From Gambelia wislizenii (Eukaryota; Chordata; Lepidosauria; Squamata; Crotaphytidae): a DNA stretch of 64,000 bases. Both the position numbers and the translations under genes were made by a program. The stretch is from positions 341,262,256 through 341,326,255 of the forward strand of contig JAUMIR010000003.1 of assembly GCA_030847615.1 (NCBI GenBank). Reading direction: 5' to 3'. This document shows, in pieces, positions 1 through 11,904 of this stretch (position 1 is the stretch's first letter; each line of letters opens with the position of its first letter). The notes under the pieces were generated by a model. It was not told where the DNA came from. It ran no database searches and saw only the letters and a list, made by a program, of their open reading frames with translations.

Positions 1-153
1 GGAGTGCCCCTCTTATGCTGACCTGTGGCGAGTTCATCGTAGAGTAGTATTTTTGGGAGGCGATGGTCCTCCATCCTAGAAACGTGCCCTGCCCAGCACA
101 GCTGCGTTCTCAATATCATGGCCTCAGTGCTGGTGATCCCTGCTTGTTCAAGG
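1..153 (-). mobile_element. 5'-truncated LINE fragment (same family as the 42-46 kb LINE)
   Basis: This is the reverse complement of roughly 45572-45725 of the long LINE, covering the stretch just before and after that element's premature stop. The element's 5' truncation point is near 153, and its 3' part lies outside the window. Similarity is high by eye. It is a dead copy typical of target-primed reverse transcription. Confidence 0.85.
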
Positions 154-444
154 ATATATTATATGTATTGAAAATTGGCGTTCACGGTATATTTGTAGAT
201 TCATTGCTAGAAAGCTGTTCTTGCTGACACTGGGGAAAATGTGTACAGATAAGGATTCTTTAAGTGTGAATGTTTTTAAATTAGGTCTTGTAGACTTTAA
301 CTGGTGAATAGCAAGAGACTGAGGGCCGGCCCTGCCATTGGATACAGTTAGTGTCATTGGCTGCCTTGGAAAGCAGACTTTGGTAGTCATGAAAGGTAAT
401 CAAATTGTTACTGATTTTGTTATTATATTTTGACTGCTAAGTAT

Positions 445-640
445 AATCATAGAATCATAGAGTTGAAAGAGACCTCAAGGGCAATCCAGTCCAACCCCCT
501 GCCATGCAGGAATACACAATCATTCCTGATAGATGGCCACCCAGCCTCTGTTTAAAAACCTCCAAAGAAGGAGACTCAACCATACTATAGGGCAGTGTAT
601 TCCACTTCTGAACAGCTCTTATTGTCTAGGAATGAGAGGT
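445..640 (-). mobile_element. CR1 LINE 3'-end fragment
   Basis: The antisense strand ends in the CR1 terminus (ATCATAGAATCATAGAGTTG on the plus strand is the inverted tail repeat). It then runs into the C-terminal CR1 ORF2 region around 640. It is short, diverged and frame-broken. Confidence 0.85.
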
Positions 641-950
641 GTTCCTAGAACTTTCTGCCTCACATACCAAAATCATTTGGTAGGCTTTGGGGACTGTTTC
701 CTTAAAGTGGAGTGAGGACAGGAGAGAGAGAGAGACCACTTTCTGTTCTACCTGAAGCAACCAGATGTCATGAGTCAGCCTTGACAAGAGTAAGTACTCA
801 AATGTGGCTTGTTTTTCCAGGGAAGTGTATATAGGACTCTTGCAGAGATTGAGAAGTTACTTTTTATGGACTACAGCTAGCAGAACCTTGCAGCCAGCAT
901 GGCTACTAGCTATTCTGGGAGCTGTACTCTAAAAGAACCCAAAGCCTTTA

Positions 951-1612
951 GAATCATAGAATGATACAATTGCAGAGTTGGAAGAGACCACGAGGGCCAT
1001 CCAGTCCAACCCCCCTGCCACGCAGGAAATCTTGATCAAAGCATCCCTGACAGATGGAAATCCAGCCTCTGTTTAAAGACCTACAAGGAAGGAGACCCCA
1101 CCACGCTCCAACAGCTCTTACTGTCAAAAAGTTCCTCCTAATGTTGAGGTGGAATCTCTGTTCCTGGAGCTTGCACCCATTGCTCCGTGTTCCAGTCTCT
1201 GGAGCAGCAGAAAACAAGCCTGCTCCATCCTCAGCGTGACATCCCTTCAAATACTTAAACAGGGCTATCATATCGCCTCTTAACCGTCTTTTTTCCAGGC
1301 TAAACATACCCAGCTCCCTAAGTCTCTCCTCATAAGGCATCGTTTCCAGACCTTTCACCATTTTAGTTGCCTTTCTCTGGACACGCTCCAATTTGTCAAT
1401 ATCCTTTTTGAATTGTGGTGCCCAGAACTGGACACAGTATTCTAAGTGAGGTCTGACCAAGGCAGAATAGAGTGGCACTATTACTTCCCTTGATCTAGAC
1501 ACTATACTTCTATTAATGCAGCCCAAAATCGCACTGGCCTTTTTAGCTGCCGCATCACACTGTTGACTCATGTTCAACTTGTCTACTAGGACTCCTAGAT
1601 CCTTTTCGCATC
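951..1612 (-). mobile_element. CR1 LINE fragment, ORF2 C-terminus and 3' end
   Basis: A 207-codon antisense frame (954-1577) reads the conserved CR1 ORF2 C-terminal region: [20 protein letters not shown], then [35 protein letters not shown] and AAPETGTRSNG. In the family this region follows the reverse transcriptase domain. There is no RT catalytic core here, so the copy is 5'-truncated. Its 3' end carries the ATTCTATGATTCT-type tail repeat near 951. The frame shifts near its end, where the expected RAVxxWNALP reads WWGLLPC. It is a non-functional relic but one of the better conserved CR1 pieces in the window. Confidence 0.9.
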
Positions 1613-3870
1613 ATCTTTGATTGATAGGCTTTTAAATATTAAAAGATACAGGTTTTTGCATTAAGAATAGTCATAGTCTTGTCATTGCTTAGAAGTATAA
1701 GTATACTGCACTACTAGTAGTACTATGTTTGTCTGCCTTTTGGATGGTGTTTGCATTGGCCAGGACTCTAGTAATGAGCTCCATTGTGGTTTAAAAAAAG
1801 ATTGCCTGTCACTTGATAATAATACCAGTTACAAGTGGGTATGAGTGTTAATGAAACGCAGATTGGAGCAGATGGTCTGTTGAATATAAAAAGTACCACC
1901 TTATCTGCATTAAATTGTTTGTGCTGGCAAGCAGTGGCCAATTTAAGGAAGTAGAATACATGCCGTATTCTTACCAAGAGTTATATGCCTTGCTTGAAGA
2001 AAACACAGCATCATCTAAAGTATTCTCTTTTAAGGGGAGGAGGAATTGGCTTGTGCAAATCTTTCTCAACATAAGCACAATTTTATCTTCCTAGAGCTGT
2101 ATGTATATGCAGATTTTCTGCAGTTTTGCATGAATGGAAATTTGCATGCTATATGCTACCTTGTGCAGAATTTGGACAGTTCTGTTATCAGTTCTACTGC
2201 TAGTCCTAGATAATCACTGGTTAAATTTGGAGTCATGCACTTTGGGTGAAAATTATGAACCCGGCACATCTTTGCATTGACCCAAGCTACCTTTCCCCCT
2301 ATGGATCCCAATAAACAACGTCACCCCCTCAGTGGTGGGCAGGCCAGGAGTCTTCTGCTATTCCACACTCTAGAGAAGAAAGGTCTTGCCATTTGTGATG
2401 AATAATGTGGAAAATTATTTTTTAGCAAAGTCTGCACCCCAGAGATGGCAAAGGGGTGATGGGCCTTCAGCAGTCACAGAGCCAGTCTGTGTTTGCATTC
2501 ATAATACCCACACCTGCTTTATGTGGCAAATGCAATCATCACCTCCTTGGAAAATTCAGCTAGCTGGTGACAGTAGGCCAGTTGTGTGAATGTCAGTGTT
2601 TCTGCATGTGTTCACATAGGAAACACGCAGCAAACAGGTCTGCTGTGTAATGTGTTAACTTGATCCTAAAAAGAGAGTTTGGGAGTGTTGAGATCAACAT
2701 TCTACTAGTGATTCAATCTCAGTCTTCTGGCCTCCATCTCAGTGGAAATGATTTCTGCAGCATCTGCAAGCTGATCCCATACTGTGATGGAAAACACAAC
2801 TGGTCTCACTTCCCAGCACAGAAAAGAAAGGATTCAGTGAGAGAATCTTAACAGTTCTTTCTCTTTTGAAACATTATGATGTAAGGTGGTTAATGTTTAC
2901 TGAGTAAATAATTATTAGGCTAATAGTTAAAATAGACCCAGAGGGCCAATAGTTACCAATGAGAAGCCAAATAATATGGAACGTTCGCTTTTTCCATTGA
3001 GCTGCATGTTGGCATCTAGAGTAATTGTGGCATTAATTAAAGAGGGAACCTTCCTTTGGATTTTAAGGTGCATATTGATGAAGCTTAAGGCAGTATCGGT
3101 TTTACAAATGGAACTGTAAGGTTTACAGCAAAGTGCAATGTTGTCTATTAATCTCTGATGAGAACTTTCTAATGTTACTCTTTATCCTACTGTTGGAGCT
3201 TTGCAAGAAGACTCCAGGACCCTAGTAACAGATAGTGCAAATAAGACTCTTAAACATAGATACAAGCTTTTAGAACATAAACTGAACTTTGCTCATTTGT
3301 CGTGACAAGTACTCTAAACAGTTTTGGGTGAGTGTTAAGCAGAAGCCACAAATGTTCCAGCATTCATGAGTCAGAGAACATTTCCATTTTAGAGACAGAC
3401 TGTTGGTTCAGAAAGTCACCATCAAAGTAGGGGAGTGGGGCTATGATCCTGTGGATACTTCCCTGAGAGTAGGTCCTACTTAACCTTAAACATTGATAAG
3501 GTTGAGGAGAATGGTTGCAGTTTTTTTTTTTCAAACGAAGTTGAAGTGTAACCTGGAGCCATTTTATGCCTTGATAACAATGTAGAAGCGTGTTATTTTC
3601 ACTGAAATATCTCCATGATGGTACCTGGTCATAACAGGGGAGATATGAAGGAGCTATGGTCATATTACCAAGGTCAGAAGAGTACAGTAATTTCTTCTTT
3701 CAGTGTAGTTTAGCTCTGATACTGCTGATCCATGCAAGTTTCATGGAGCTGTGAGCAAGTCATTCTAGTCTTCTGATAGTCTGTTGCAGCAGTGGACAAG
3801 TGTGACTGTCTGCCAATACCAGGTGCTGTAGGCTATATTCCAGAGGAAGGAACAGGCAAAAGCCTCCTCT
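1613..3870. other. Gene-free stretch, nothing recognised
   Basis: The reading frames here are short and unlike any family I know. The sequence is AT-rich and unique-looking, with no splice-site series, RNA gene or clear repeat boundary visible by eye. Confidence 0.6.
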
Positions 3871-4462
3871 ATGGTCTTATCTATACGAGGGGGGGAAATA
3901 CAAACATGTCCGGAAAGGCAGGTGTTCGCAACAATGCGACCTGTCTACACGGCCAAAAGACCCCCCCCTAAAGTCCGCATGACCCCCTCGCCAGATAGCC
4001 ACCACGAGTGATTTACTCGCGATTTTAAATCTGCCACCACCAATTTTTAAAAAAACCAGTTTCCCAGGGTGCGAACAAGCAACACGTCATATTTACAAAT
4101 AAAGAATTTTTTAAAAAAGAGTCTGAGATTGCCATTTGATCAACTTACTGGACCCTCACTTAGCCGAAAATCCAGTGTGGCTGCTGCAGCCACTTTCCCT
4201 CTTTGCTAGCCCCCCCATGCTCGTCCAGCCAACCAGATTGCAGTGCCTATTCGTATCTGTGCGAACGTGAGTGTTTGAATGGTCTCACATTCGGAGGTCA
4301 TATGGAGCTTTTCAGAAGCCCCGGATGTGGTGCACACGAACTTTGTAGTGGATTTGGCTGCCCCCCCTTCCGAATGACACGTATTTGTGTGAACGGCCGT
4401 TTGAACGGATTGCTGACACCTTTCACATCACATTTGTATTATTTTGACCATATAGACAGGAC
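3868..4462 (-). mobile_element. Member of an unassigned ~600-bp MITE family (copy A)
   Basis: The ends are inverted-repeat-like: TCTATACGAGG on the left, ATAGACAGGACCT on the right. Interior segments such as GAAAATCCAGTGTGGC and the following AGCCAACCAGATTG match the copy at 23809-24434 in the same orientation. There is no coding capacity. It is probably a non-autonomous DNA transposon, superfamily unclear, and I could not find a clean target duplication. Confidence 0.55.
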
Positions 4463-4479
4463 CTGAGTATTCCTAGCCT

Positions 4480-4570
4480 AAAAATACCTCATGAAATTCA
4501 TAGGGTTGCCATAAGTCAACACGGGACTTGAAGGCACGCATGTGCGCGCGTGCGCACACACACACACCAG
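4480..4570 (+). mobile_element. Sauria-type SINE 3' tail with alternating purine-pyrimidine run
   Basis: The stretch CCATAAGTCAACACGGGACT followed by TGAAGGCACGCA is the BovB-like tail that ends Sauria-type SINEs. It leads into a 34-bp perfectly alternating purine/pyrimidine tract at 4534-4567. Confidence 0.7.
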
Positions 4571-4599
4571 TAAGATTTATCCTTCTTTTAATTTTATAA

Positions 4600-4757
4600 A
4601 TTTATAATTTATAATTGTTTAATATTTTTTTATGGGGGAGGGTGGGGTGGGGGGTGTTTGGGGATTTTATCTGTATTGTATTTTAATTTTTGTAAGCCAC
4701 CCCGATTGTTTTAACAGAGGGGCGGGGTATAAATAAATATTATTATTATTATTATTA
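4600..4757 (+). mobile_element. L2-type LINE/SINE 3' end with (ATT)n tail
   Basis: It contains AGCCACCCCGATTG, then GGGGCGGGGTATAAATAAAT and an (ATT)n tail. The same 3' end occurs inverted at 41140-41220 and 54400-54600. Confidence 0.7.
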
Positions 4758-6760
4758 TTTATTTCAAGTAATAGTAGATTGCTTTTGGGGGGGGAAATCA
4801 GACAGACCTTTTGGACACACCCCAACCTGAGCCAGTTCCCTAAGAGGATTCTCTGGAACATTTTTGCAAGTACTTCCAAGAAGAAAGATTATTTTCTACA
4901 GTCTGTTATCAGACATGGCCGTGTGCAGAGATAGTCTCAAATTGGACTTCCAGTGACATGTAACAGATAGGCTGCCTGTTGTTAAAACAAAGCCCAGCTA
5001 TAGTGGTACAGCTTTTACCTTGCTCATTCAGTCATGTCAGTAGTGCTACCAAAGAACAACTCAAGAGGTCAATTTTTAGAAAGGAAGACAAGCTTACTTC
5101 TTAACAGCTGCTTGTTGTTACACACAGTAAGTGACAAGAACATTTTCTGTTATAAAAACATGTTGTTTTCTTAATTAATTTCCTCCCAAGTAAAATAGAG
5201 GAGGAGAAAGTTTCATAATATAGCTGTCCCAATTACAGTCTTAGCCTTTATTTAAAGGCCTTGTGTTAGCACTTTACTGTGCAGTTTAAATATTTCCACA
5301 GCATCTCTTAAGTGTTTATCTTTCATCTATCTCAGCAGTTACATCCCACAGTTGCCAGGATGAAAAGATAAAGGATGTTGTTAAAAACAGAATAGAGGCA
5401 AGTTGAACACAGGAACATATGGATGCGTGTGGGGGAAAAGCACATGTAAATAGTTTCAGGCAAGTCAAAAGTGAATAAGTAGTTGCTGACCAGTCTTCTC
5501 AAGTCTGGTACCTTCCAGAGGTTGGGCTACAACACATTTGGCATAATAATATGTGTAGTCCAACATATGTGGAGGTGACCAGTTTGGGAACTGCTGGCAT
5601 TAACTATGAGAGGCCTTTATTTATTTATTTATTTATTTATTTATTGTTTACCAGGCTCCACTAGTTATTCCTTTTGTAAGTGTTTGTCAAAAACATAAGT
5701 CATAACCATAAGCCGGAGGTTTAAATTCATAAAAAATGAAACAAACCTATCATCCTTAAATCATAGAAGCGTATAGTACTGGGCTGGCACTAGGTTTGAT
5801 GGAGACTTGAATAAGGTACTGTTGGATAGAGACCCTGGTGCCTCTCACACGAAAATCCTTCCGTAAGCTGCCCCAAACCCTTCAGAAACCCCAACTCCCT
5901 CTCAAATACTTTATTTTCCTGTTTCTCCTTCAAAATGGTGACAGGGAATGATGCAAAGCTGCTTCCAGTTGCCATCTTGAAGGAGAAATGGAGGGGAAGC
6001 AAGGTATTTTTATGTTCTTGGGTGGCCATGTGGCCCAAGGGGTGGTTTGGGGTAGAAAATGGCCTCCAGCCTGCAGAGTTGTACAGCCCTGGGATAGACA
6101 CATGAAGCTACCATGATTACTAGCACCGTGTTTCTTATGCCCCACAGGCCTTGTTTTGGCCTTAGAGGCATGGGGAATAAGAAATATGTTAGAAATACCC
6201 AAGGTAGCTCACAACATAGAACAAAACAAAAATACGGTACATTAAAAAATCATAAGCAAAAAATGTAAAATACAATTAAATAAACTATCCTATTATAAAC
6301 AGTACTAATTTAAAACAGTTTAAAAGCATTTAAAAGATAAAAATGAGGGGGAAAGTACAACAATACTCCATCTCTCTCCCATTAATAGATCCTTCTGCAG
6401 CCACTAGTAAATAGTCCAGAATCTGTCTTAAAAAAGGTATTTACCTGCTGCCTGAAGAAAAACAGGGAGAGGGATCAATCCAGCCTCCCATGAGAGTGAG
6501 TCCCACAGTGGTGGCAGTGACACTAGGCCATAAAACATATTTAAAGTAGAAAATGACTTGTGAGGCTCCTCAGCATTTGGCCCCTTATACCAGATGCTGA
6601 TGTGGAACTTGGTACATCACAAGAAAAGCCACGTGTCATATTTCAGATTTCTGACGTGCCCTAACTGCTCTATACACACAAGGAGAAACCTTTTCTACAT
6701 TGTTGGCATGTTTGATGGAAGTAAAGGTTCCCCTTTTTGAGAACTGGAACACAAAAAAGC
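4758..6760. other. Gene-free stretch with simple repeat and weak repeat relics
   Basis: It holds an (ATTT)n tract at 5618-5645 and a short inverted repeat at 5924-5985 (arms CTCCTTCAA and TTGAAGGAG around ATGG/CCAT). An A-rich stretch at 6200-6340 resembles an inverted L2-like 3' region. I see no gene. Confidence 0.5.
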
Positions 6761-6761
6761 C

Positions 6762-6835
6762 AAAGGCTTTCACGGCCAGCATCCATAGATTTTCCTTGGG
6801 TTTTTTTCTGGGAAAAAAACAAGGAAAATCTACAG
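6762..6835 (-). mobile_element. Remnant of the Penelope-like short palindromic element
   Basis: GGCTTTCACGGCC followed by a palindrome around 6785-6833 (AGATTTTCCTTG / CAAGGAAAATCT) is the reverse complement of the right end of the element at 25545-25720. The central part with the ribozyme-like core is missing. Confidence 0.6.
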
Positions 6836-7549
6836 AAAAGGCTCGTTGTTGAAATTAAAGAACATTGGACCATTGACTTAAAGCAAATGGTTTTGTCAAA
6901 ATGTATCTTGCATTCTTGTTGAACATAATAAATAGTTTCTCCATTTGGTGTTAGTTTGAGGTTGATCTTTGTTTCTTTGGCTACTGCTTGAGAAAATATA
7001 TTGCACCCTAATTAATCTGAACTTTGTAAAGGGAAGGAAACCCTTTGTGGGGAAAAACAACAACTTCCATTGGTCTGTGGTGACATCAGAGATAGTCTTT
7101 GGCATTCTTCTTCCTCTTTGTTCTCTTAATGGTAGATTTGAAGCTTTGTTCCCTCTTAAGGACTGTAAAAGAACTCATCAAGAAAAGCAGCTCCCACACA
7201 CACACTTATAGTTTCCCTCTAAAACTGCTTCCCAATCATTTAGTTAGGTGATTTGTCACACAACTAAGAGAAAAGGTTAATATGCAATATCAGTCTTCAT
7301 ACATATTCACACACAGTAAAGTATTCCATTTTGAGGTCAATGAAACAGATTATTGAGATTGTTATTGTGTCCAGTAGTAGGATTTGTACTGGTTATTGTT
7401 TACTGAAAGTATTTGTTTGTTCCCACCCAGCCTTCCATGGCTCCTGAGGTAATGTGCAACAGATAAAAATATGCTTTTAAAATAAAGATAATTTGTAAAA
7501 AGCAGCACCAAAAAGCACTCCATTAAAATTGTTCCAAAATCCAAACCTT
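6836..7549. other. Gene-free stretch, nothing recognised
   Basis: Only short random-looking frames are present. I identify no repeat family. Confidence 0.5.
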
Positions 7550-7551
7550 TG

Positions 7552-7785
7552 GCCCTTTCATACTATACAATTACTGTATAGCATTTTGATACCACTTTAA
7601 TTGTCATGGTTCCATCCTATAAAATCCTGGAGTTTGTAGTTTCATAAGGTATTTGGAGTACTTACCCAGAGAACGCCTATAGTGTCTCATCAAACTACAA
7701 AACCCAGGATTCCATAAGCTGAAGCCATGGCAGTTAAAAAGTGGAATCAAAGTGCTATGATTGTGTAGTGTGAAAGGGTCCCGAC
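7552..7785. mobile_element. Palindromic MITE (GGCCCTTTCA family)
   Basis: The left end GGCCCTTTCATACTATACA mirrors the right end TGTGTAGTGTGAAAGGGTCC. Inside, GAGTTTGTAGTTT faces AAACTACAAAACCCAGGATT, so the whole element can fold back. The same family occurs at 57833-58289. Confidence 0.7.
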
Positions 7786-8329
7786 TGTAAGAGCTAAAGG
7801 CCATGGGAACAATGGATTGGCTGCCCATCGGAAATTCACTAGCAGTGGAGCTAATCTGATTTCCCCAGGAGGAAGTTCTGAGGTGCAGATACACAGAAAG
7901 CCATGTCTTGGGGTACTCATCATCCTAGCCTCTTGGGATGCTGGGTTATGCAGCACATCCTCTATAGACAATCTCAAATTATTGGCAGTCTCATATGGGA
8001 GTGGGTAGTATTTCAGAATTTGGAGTATCACACACATTTCTTCTGATAACAAAGTATTGTAATGCTAAAGGTCTTCCTGCCTCCTCTCTTTTTCTCTCTC
8101 ACATGTGAATGATATATCTTCGTAATAGGCTTCAAGTATAAACCACCTTGGGATCCAGTTTTGGCTGAATTTCATCAAAAAAATAAAAATACTTACCTGT
8201 TCACTCTTCCATGTGTACGTACTTGTGTAGGATGGTTGTTTTTCTACTGGAAGACATTCTGACCTTTGCTTACTCCTTGTATGTTGCCAATGGGGAGGTG
8301 GGCAAAGTAGAACAGTAAGTCAATACATA
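7786..8329. other. Gene-free stretch, nothing recognised
   Basis: No repeat family or gene signal is visible. The longest frames are about 100 codons and unlike known proteins. Confidence 0.5.
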
Positions 8330-8557
8330 CAGTTGTCCCTCCACATTCACGGATTGGCATTCATGGTTTTAAGTATTCATGGCTTGAAAATATTCTTAAA
8401 AAAATAATAATCCAAAAAGCAAACCTTGATTTTGCCATCTTATATAAGGGACACCATTTTGCTATGCCATTGCATATAATGGGACTTGAGTATTCACAGA
8501 TTTGGGTATTCACGGGGGTCCTAGAACCAAACCCCAGCGAATGTGAAGGGACAACTG
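8330..8557 (+). mobile_element. Tigger-like MITE, 228 bp, TA target duplication
   Basis: It begins CAGTTGTCCCT and ends AGGGACAACTG, a perfect 11-bp terminal inverted repeat, and is flanked by TA on both sides (8328-8329 and 8558-8559). TA duplication and this terminus fit pogo/Tigger elements of the Tc1/mariner superfamily. A near-identical copy lies at 18097-18325. It is non-coding. Confidence 0.8.
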
Positions 8558-8605
8558 TATATTCTCTTGATTCAGTGAGACTGCTCTGGCTGGAACCAGC
8601 TATTG

Positions 8606-9075
8606 TAGGAGTGGGCAAAGTGTGGACTGTGAGCTGCATGTTACCCCCCCCCAACCATTTTTGTGGCCCTAAGGGCTCAAAATTCCTCCAAATGATATCT
8701 AGGGGGGGAATTTCCACCATGTTTGGAAGCTCCCTTGGGGCCCCCAGTGCTCAAAATGTTTTTTGCTCCCAAATGCTCTCTGTGGGGTGTGCAAGGCATT
8801 TCTACCATGTCCCCTCCCAGCCAATTTATGCCCAGAAGAGGCTTTTTTTTTTCAAAACAGGAAGTGAACAGGAAGTGACTTCTTCTCACTTGTTGTTAAT
8901 AAAAGGCCTCTCCTGGACCTAAAAGGGCCTGAGAAGGCCCCAAAACTTGGGGGGAGTTCCCCATGTTCCGTAGAGGGAATTTGGGGGCAAATTTATTTTA
9001 TTTTATTTTATTTTATTTTATTTTATTTTATTTTTGCAGGAGTAGTGGGGCCCTCTGAGGTCTCCTGGGGGAGCT
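8606..9075 (+). mobile_element. hAT-like non-autonomous element (GGGCAAA family), diverged
   Basis: GAGTGGGCAAAGTGTGGACT resembles hAT termini of the GGGTGGGCAAA(C)TGTGGCC kind. It is related to the element starting near 56168. A (TTTTA)n tract at 8990-9035 lies in its right part. The boundaries are not certain. Confidence 0.45.
8990..9035. repeat. (TTTTA)n microsatellite
   Basis: About nine near-perfect TTTTA units. Confidence 0.95.
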
Positions 9076-9771
9076 AATACAGCCTTCTAGCATTCCACAG
9101 TCGACCATTGGATCTTAGTGGAGATGCGTGTCAGGAACATAAGAAATCTTGCTATGTGCTCCTCACTTGTCTGAATGGTGAGAAATTCCAAGGGCAGTGT
9201 TTTACCCTTTGGCCATCCATTCATTTGTTCAGTGTACATCTTGCACTTTGGCCGTAGTCGCTCATGGGGGACAGGCATCATGGAAAACCTATCCAAGATA
9301 GGCACATATATAAAGGATATTAAAATCTTACAGACCACCACAAACATTAAATAGTTTCAGATAACCATCTATAACATTTGCAGTGGGAGAATTATTCCCC
9401 AAAGTCCCAAAGAGGAAAATTTTGGCATGGCTTACAACAAGGCTTGGCATCTCTGGCAGATCCAGAAGTCAAATTTCTGTCCTTGGCATTCTCCAGGGTG
9501 GGGTGGGGAGCTGTTTGGGTGGGCAAAAATGCCAACCAAATAGAAACAAATTAAAAAATGGAAGTAAGTGGAAATTTTTGAAATCCTTTAAAAATGTTAA
9601 ACAGCACAGGTGAGGCCTTGCAACCTATTTAAAAGGCAAATCATGGGCAATTCATCCTCCTTTTTAGAGACACTCTTTGGGAGTGTTAGATGATGCAAAA
9701 ACAGCTTTGGAGAGGCACATACAGCTCCCAGGCTGTGGATTGCCCCAGAACCCTCAGTTTGTTCTTGCACA

Positions 9772-9985
9772 CATGCCTTCAAATCAACTTATGGTTACCT
9801 TATCATGGAGCTTTCTTGGTGATATTTGTTTGGGGTGTGTGTGCCATTGCCTTCATCTGAGGCCGAGAGTATGTCTTGCCCAGGGTCCCTCAGAGGATCT
9901 TCCACAGCTGAGCATGGATTCAAACCCTGGTCTCTTGGGAGACCTAGTCCAACACTCAAGCTACTACACTAGGTTGGCTCCAGTT
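9772..9985 (-). mobile_element. Sauria-type SINE, antisense
   Basis: The plus strand reads TTCAAATCAACTTATGGTTA (the inverted BovB-like tail). It continues through TCTGAGGCCGAGAG and ends in GGATTCAAACCCTGG, an inverted RNA polymerase III B box. It abuts the left edge of the duplicated block at 9990. Confidence 0.8.
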
Positions 9986-11089
9986 TACAGTGTAAATTTA
10001 TCATTAAGAATTTTTTATTCCTGTTGCATGTATATGTCAGCAGTCTTTTTGTTTGCATTAGTTATCCTGCCAGTCATTTATTAGTATTCCCAATATGGAG
10101 TGTAGAAATAGGAGGCAACACTTGTTGCAGGATTACTTATTCTCTATCAGCAGGATTACTCATTTAAAAGCCTGGCTTTTTAAATAAGCAACCTGCTCAT
10201 CTATATCACGGTCCTGAAAAGGAACAGTTCAGTAACTTATAAAGTTCAGTACCAAAACAGCACCAGCAAAACAACAGAATTTTCAAACTCTCAAACCACC
10301 CCTCCTTCAATAGGTCTCTGTTCCTCTCCTCTGTTTTGCTGTTTGGTGAAGCCTCCTTTAACCACATTGAACAAGCAGGCTTTTCATCCATTTTACCTCA
10401 GCTTTGTCTGTTGCAGACTAATTGGCCTGTGATGCCAGCTCTGAAAACATGTGGTTTACAAGGGCAATAAAACAATGAATGCTGAAATATAAATGCAAGC
10501 CATCTCACATTCATTCTGTCTCCTCACAGGAAACAGGACTCCCCCCAGGACATTTCACTACCTAAGGTGCATTATGCTGCCTTTCTTAATATGGTTCCTG
10601 GGCATTCCTGATACACATCAGAGTTAAATGTGATTGATGTTATAAAACATAGATTAAAGGGTAGGTACAAAAAAAATGAAGTGATTCATTGGATGTTTCA
10701 GAAACAACCTGACATCTTTTTGTTCTGATATTTTTCTGTGGCTTATCTTAAAAGGGGGCGGGGAAACAGCTAATTTTTGAGAAATCTAGGGTGAAATATT
10801 CATAGTACCCAGTTAACCTCACCAAATTATAGTCTATGGGGTTTTACATCTTGCTGTATATTTCCAGTGCTCACAAGAGACATAATTTCTTGATGATTTG
10901 CTTTCAAATTTACCTTGCTATCAGAATAACATTAGGTAGAGTGAGGCAGCTGCCTCATCCAAAATGCAAGGGTAGCAAGTTGTTGTTTGCGTTCTTAGTA
11001 TTTTACCTCTAGTGCCAGGAAGAGTGAGGGAGCTCTGCCTGTGGGATTTTTCTGCCTCAAGTGCCAAAATAGCATGGCAGGAAGGGTTA

Positions 11090-11750
11090 CTATGGGGTTG
11101 TCCATATTGCAAAAATACTCTTCATAGAATTTGAGGAGGATATGATTTGTCTTAATGAGATCCCACATCAGTCCGCTGTATTTAGAAGGAGGGGAGCCAA
11201 AACCACCAAAAACTCCACAGGAAAAAACCTTTGTGATTTCCCCAATATTTTTTTAAAAAGCTCCGCTGGGAATGTGCATTCCTGCTAGTTGGGACAACCA
11301 ATTCGAATTGGTGCACATTCCCAGTAAGAGCGGAAATGGAAACCTAATTGCTTGGACGTGTGCAGGGGGCAGAGTTTGCTAACAAGGCAAGTGCCTGGAA
11401 CTGCCATGCTGGCTTTTCGCCATAGTGATTGTGTACTGAGGTGACGAAACAGCCTCTTTTTCTTTTTTCTATTTATTTAGGCAGAATACCACACTTAGAT
11501 ATGGTTTTTTTTTTTTTTTAAATACTGTTTGGTGGTGGCAACAGGTGACAATAAAAACGTGAGTAATTCACTCATGCCCACCATCTTGATTCATAGCATG
11601 CCCGTTGGGACAGCAAAAGATAGCTTTGCATGCCTGCGATCTTGCAAAAAAAAAAAAAAGTTAAGACAAATAGAAGCTGCTGCAAATTGGCGTCATTGCA
11701 CTATTTGCTCCTTTGCCTCAGACAGCACAGTGACTTTGTGTGGCCCTGCT
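11090..11750 (+). mobile_element. Unassigned MITE family (copy B, inside duplicated block)
   Basis: It shares long segments with 24440-25050 in the same orientation, such as TTGCTAACAAGGCAAGTGCC, GAGTAATTCACT and AAATAGAAGCTGCTGCAAAT. It also contains a strong stem at 11270-11335 whose arms are TCCGCTGGGAATGTGCA and TGCACATTCCCAG...AGCGGA. It is non-coding. The duplicate copy lies at about 20645-21307. Confidence 0.65.
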
Positions 11751-11904
11751 AGGAAATCTCTCTATTCACACTATCCAAATATCCTGGATGGCTTCCCATT
11801 CAAATCTATATATCACCATATAATCCAAAAGTGTAATTGCAACATTTTGGGGGGCTAAAGCACCTACTTTGCCATCTACAAAAATGTAGCCAGAAGTGTA
11901 TGTG

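Noticed and set aside
8464..8922. 152-codon frame
   Set aside because: It runs across the right half of a Tigger MITE into a hAT-like element, so it is a chance fusion of two repeats.
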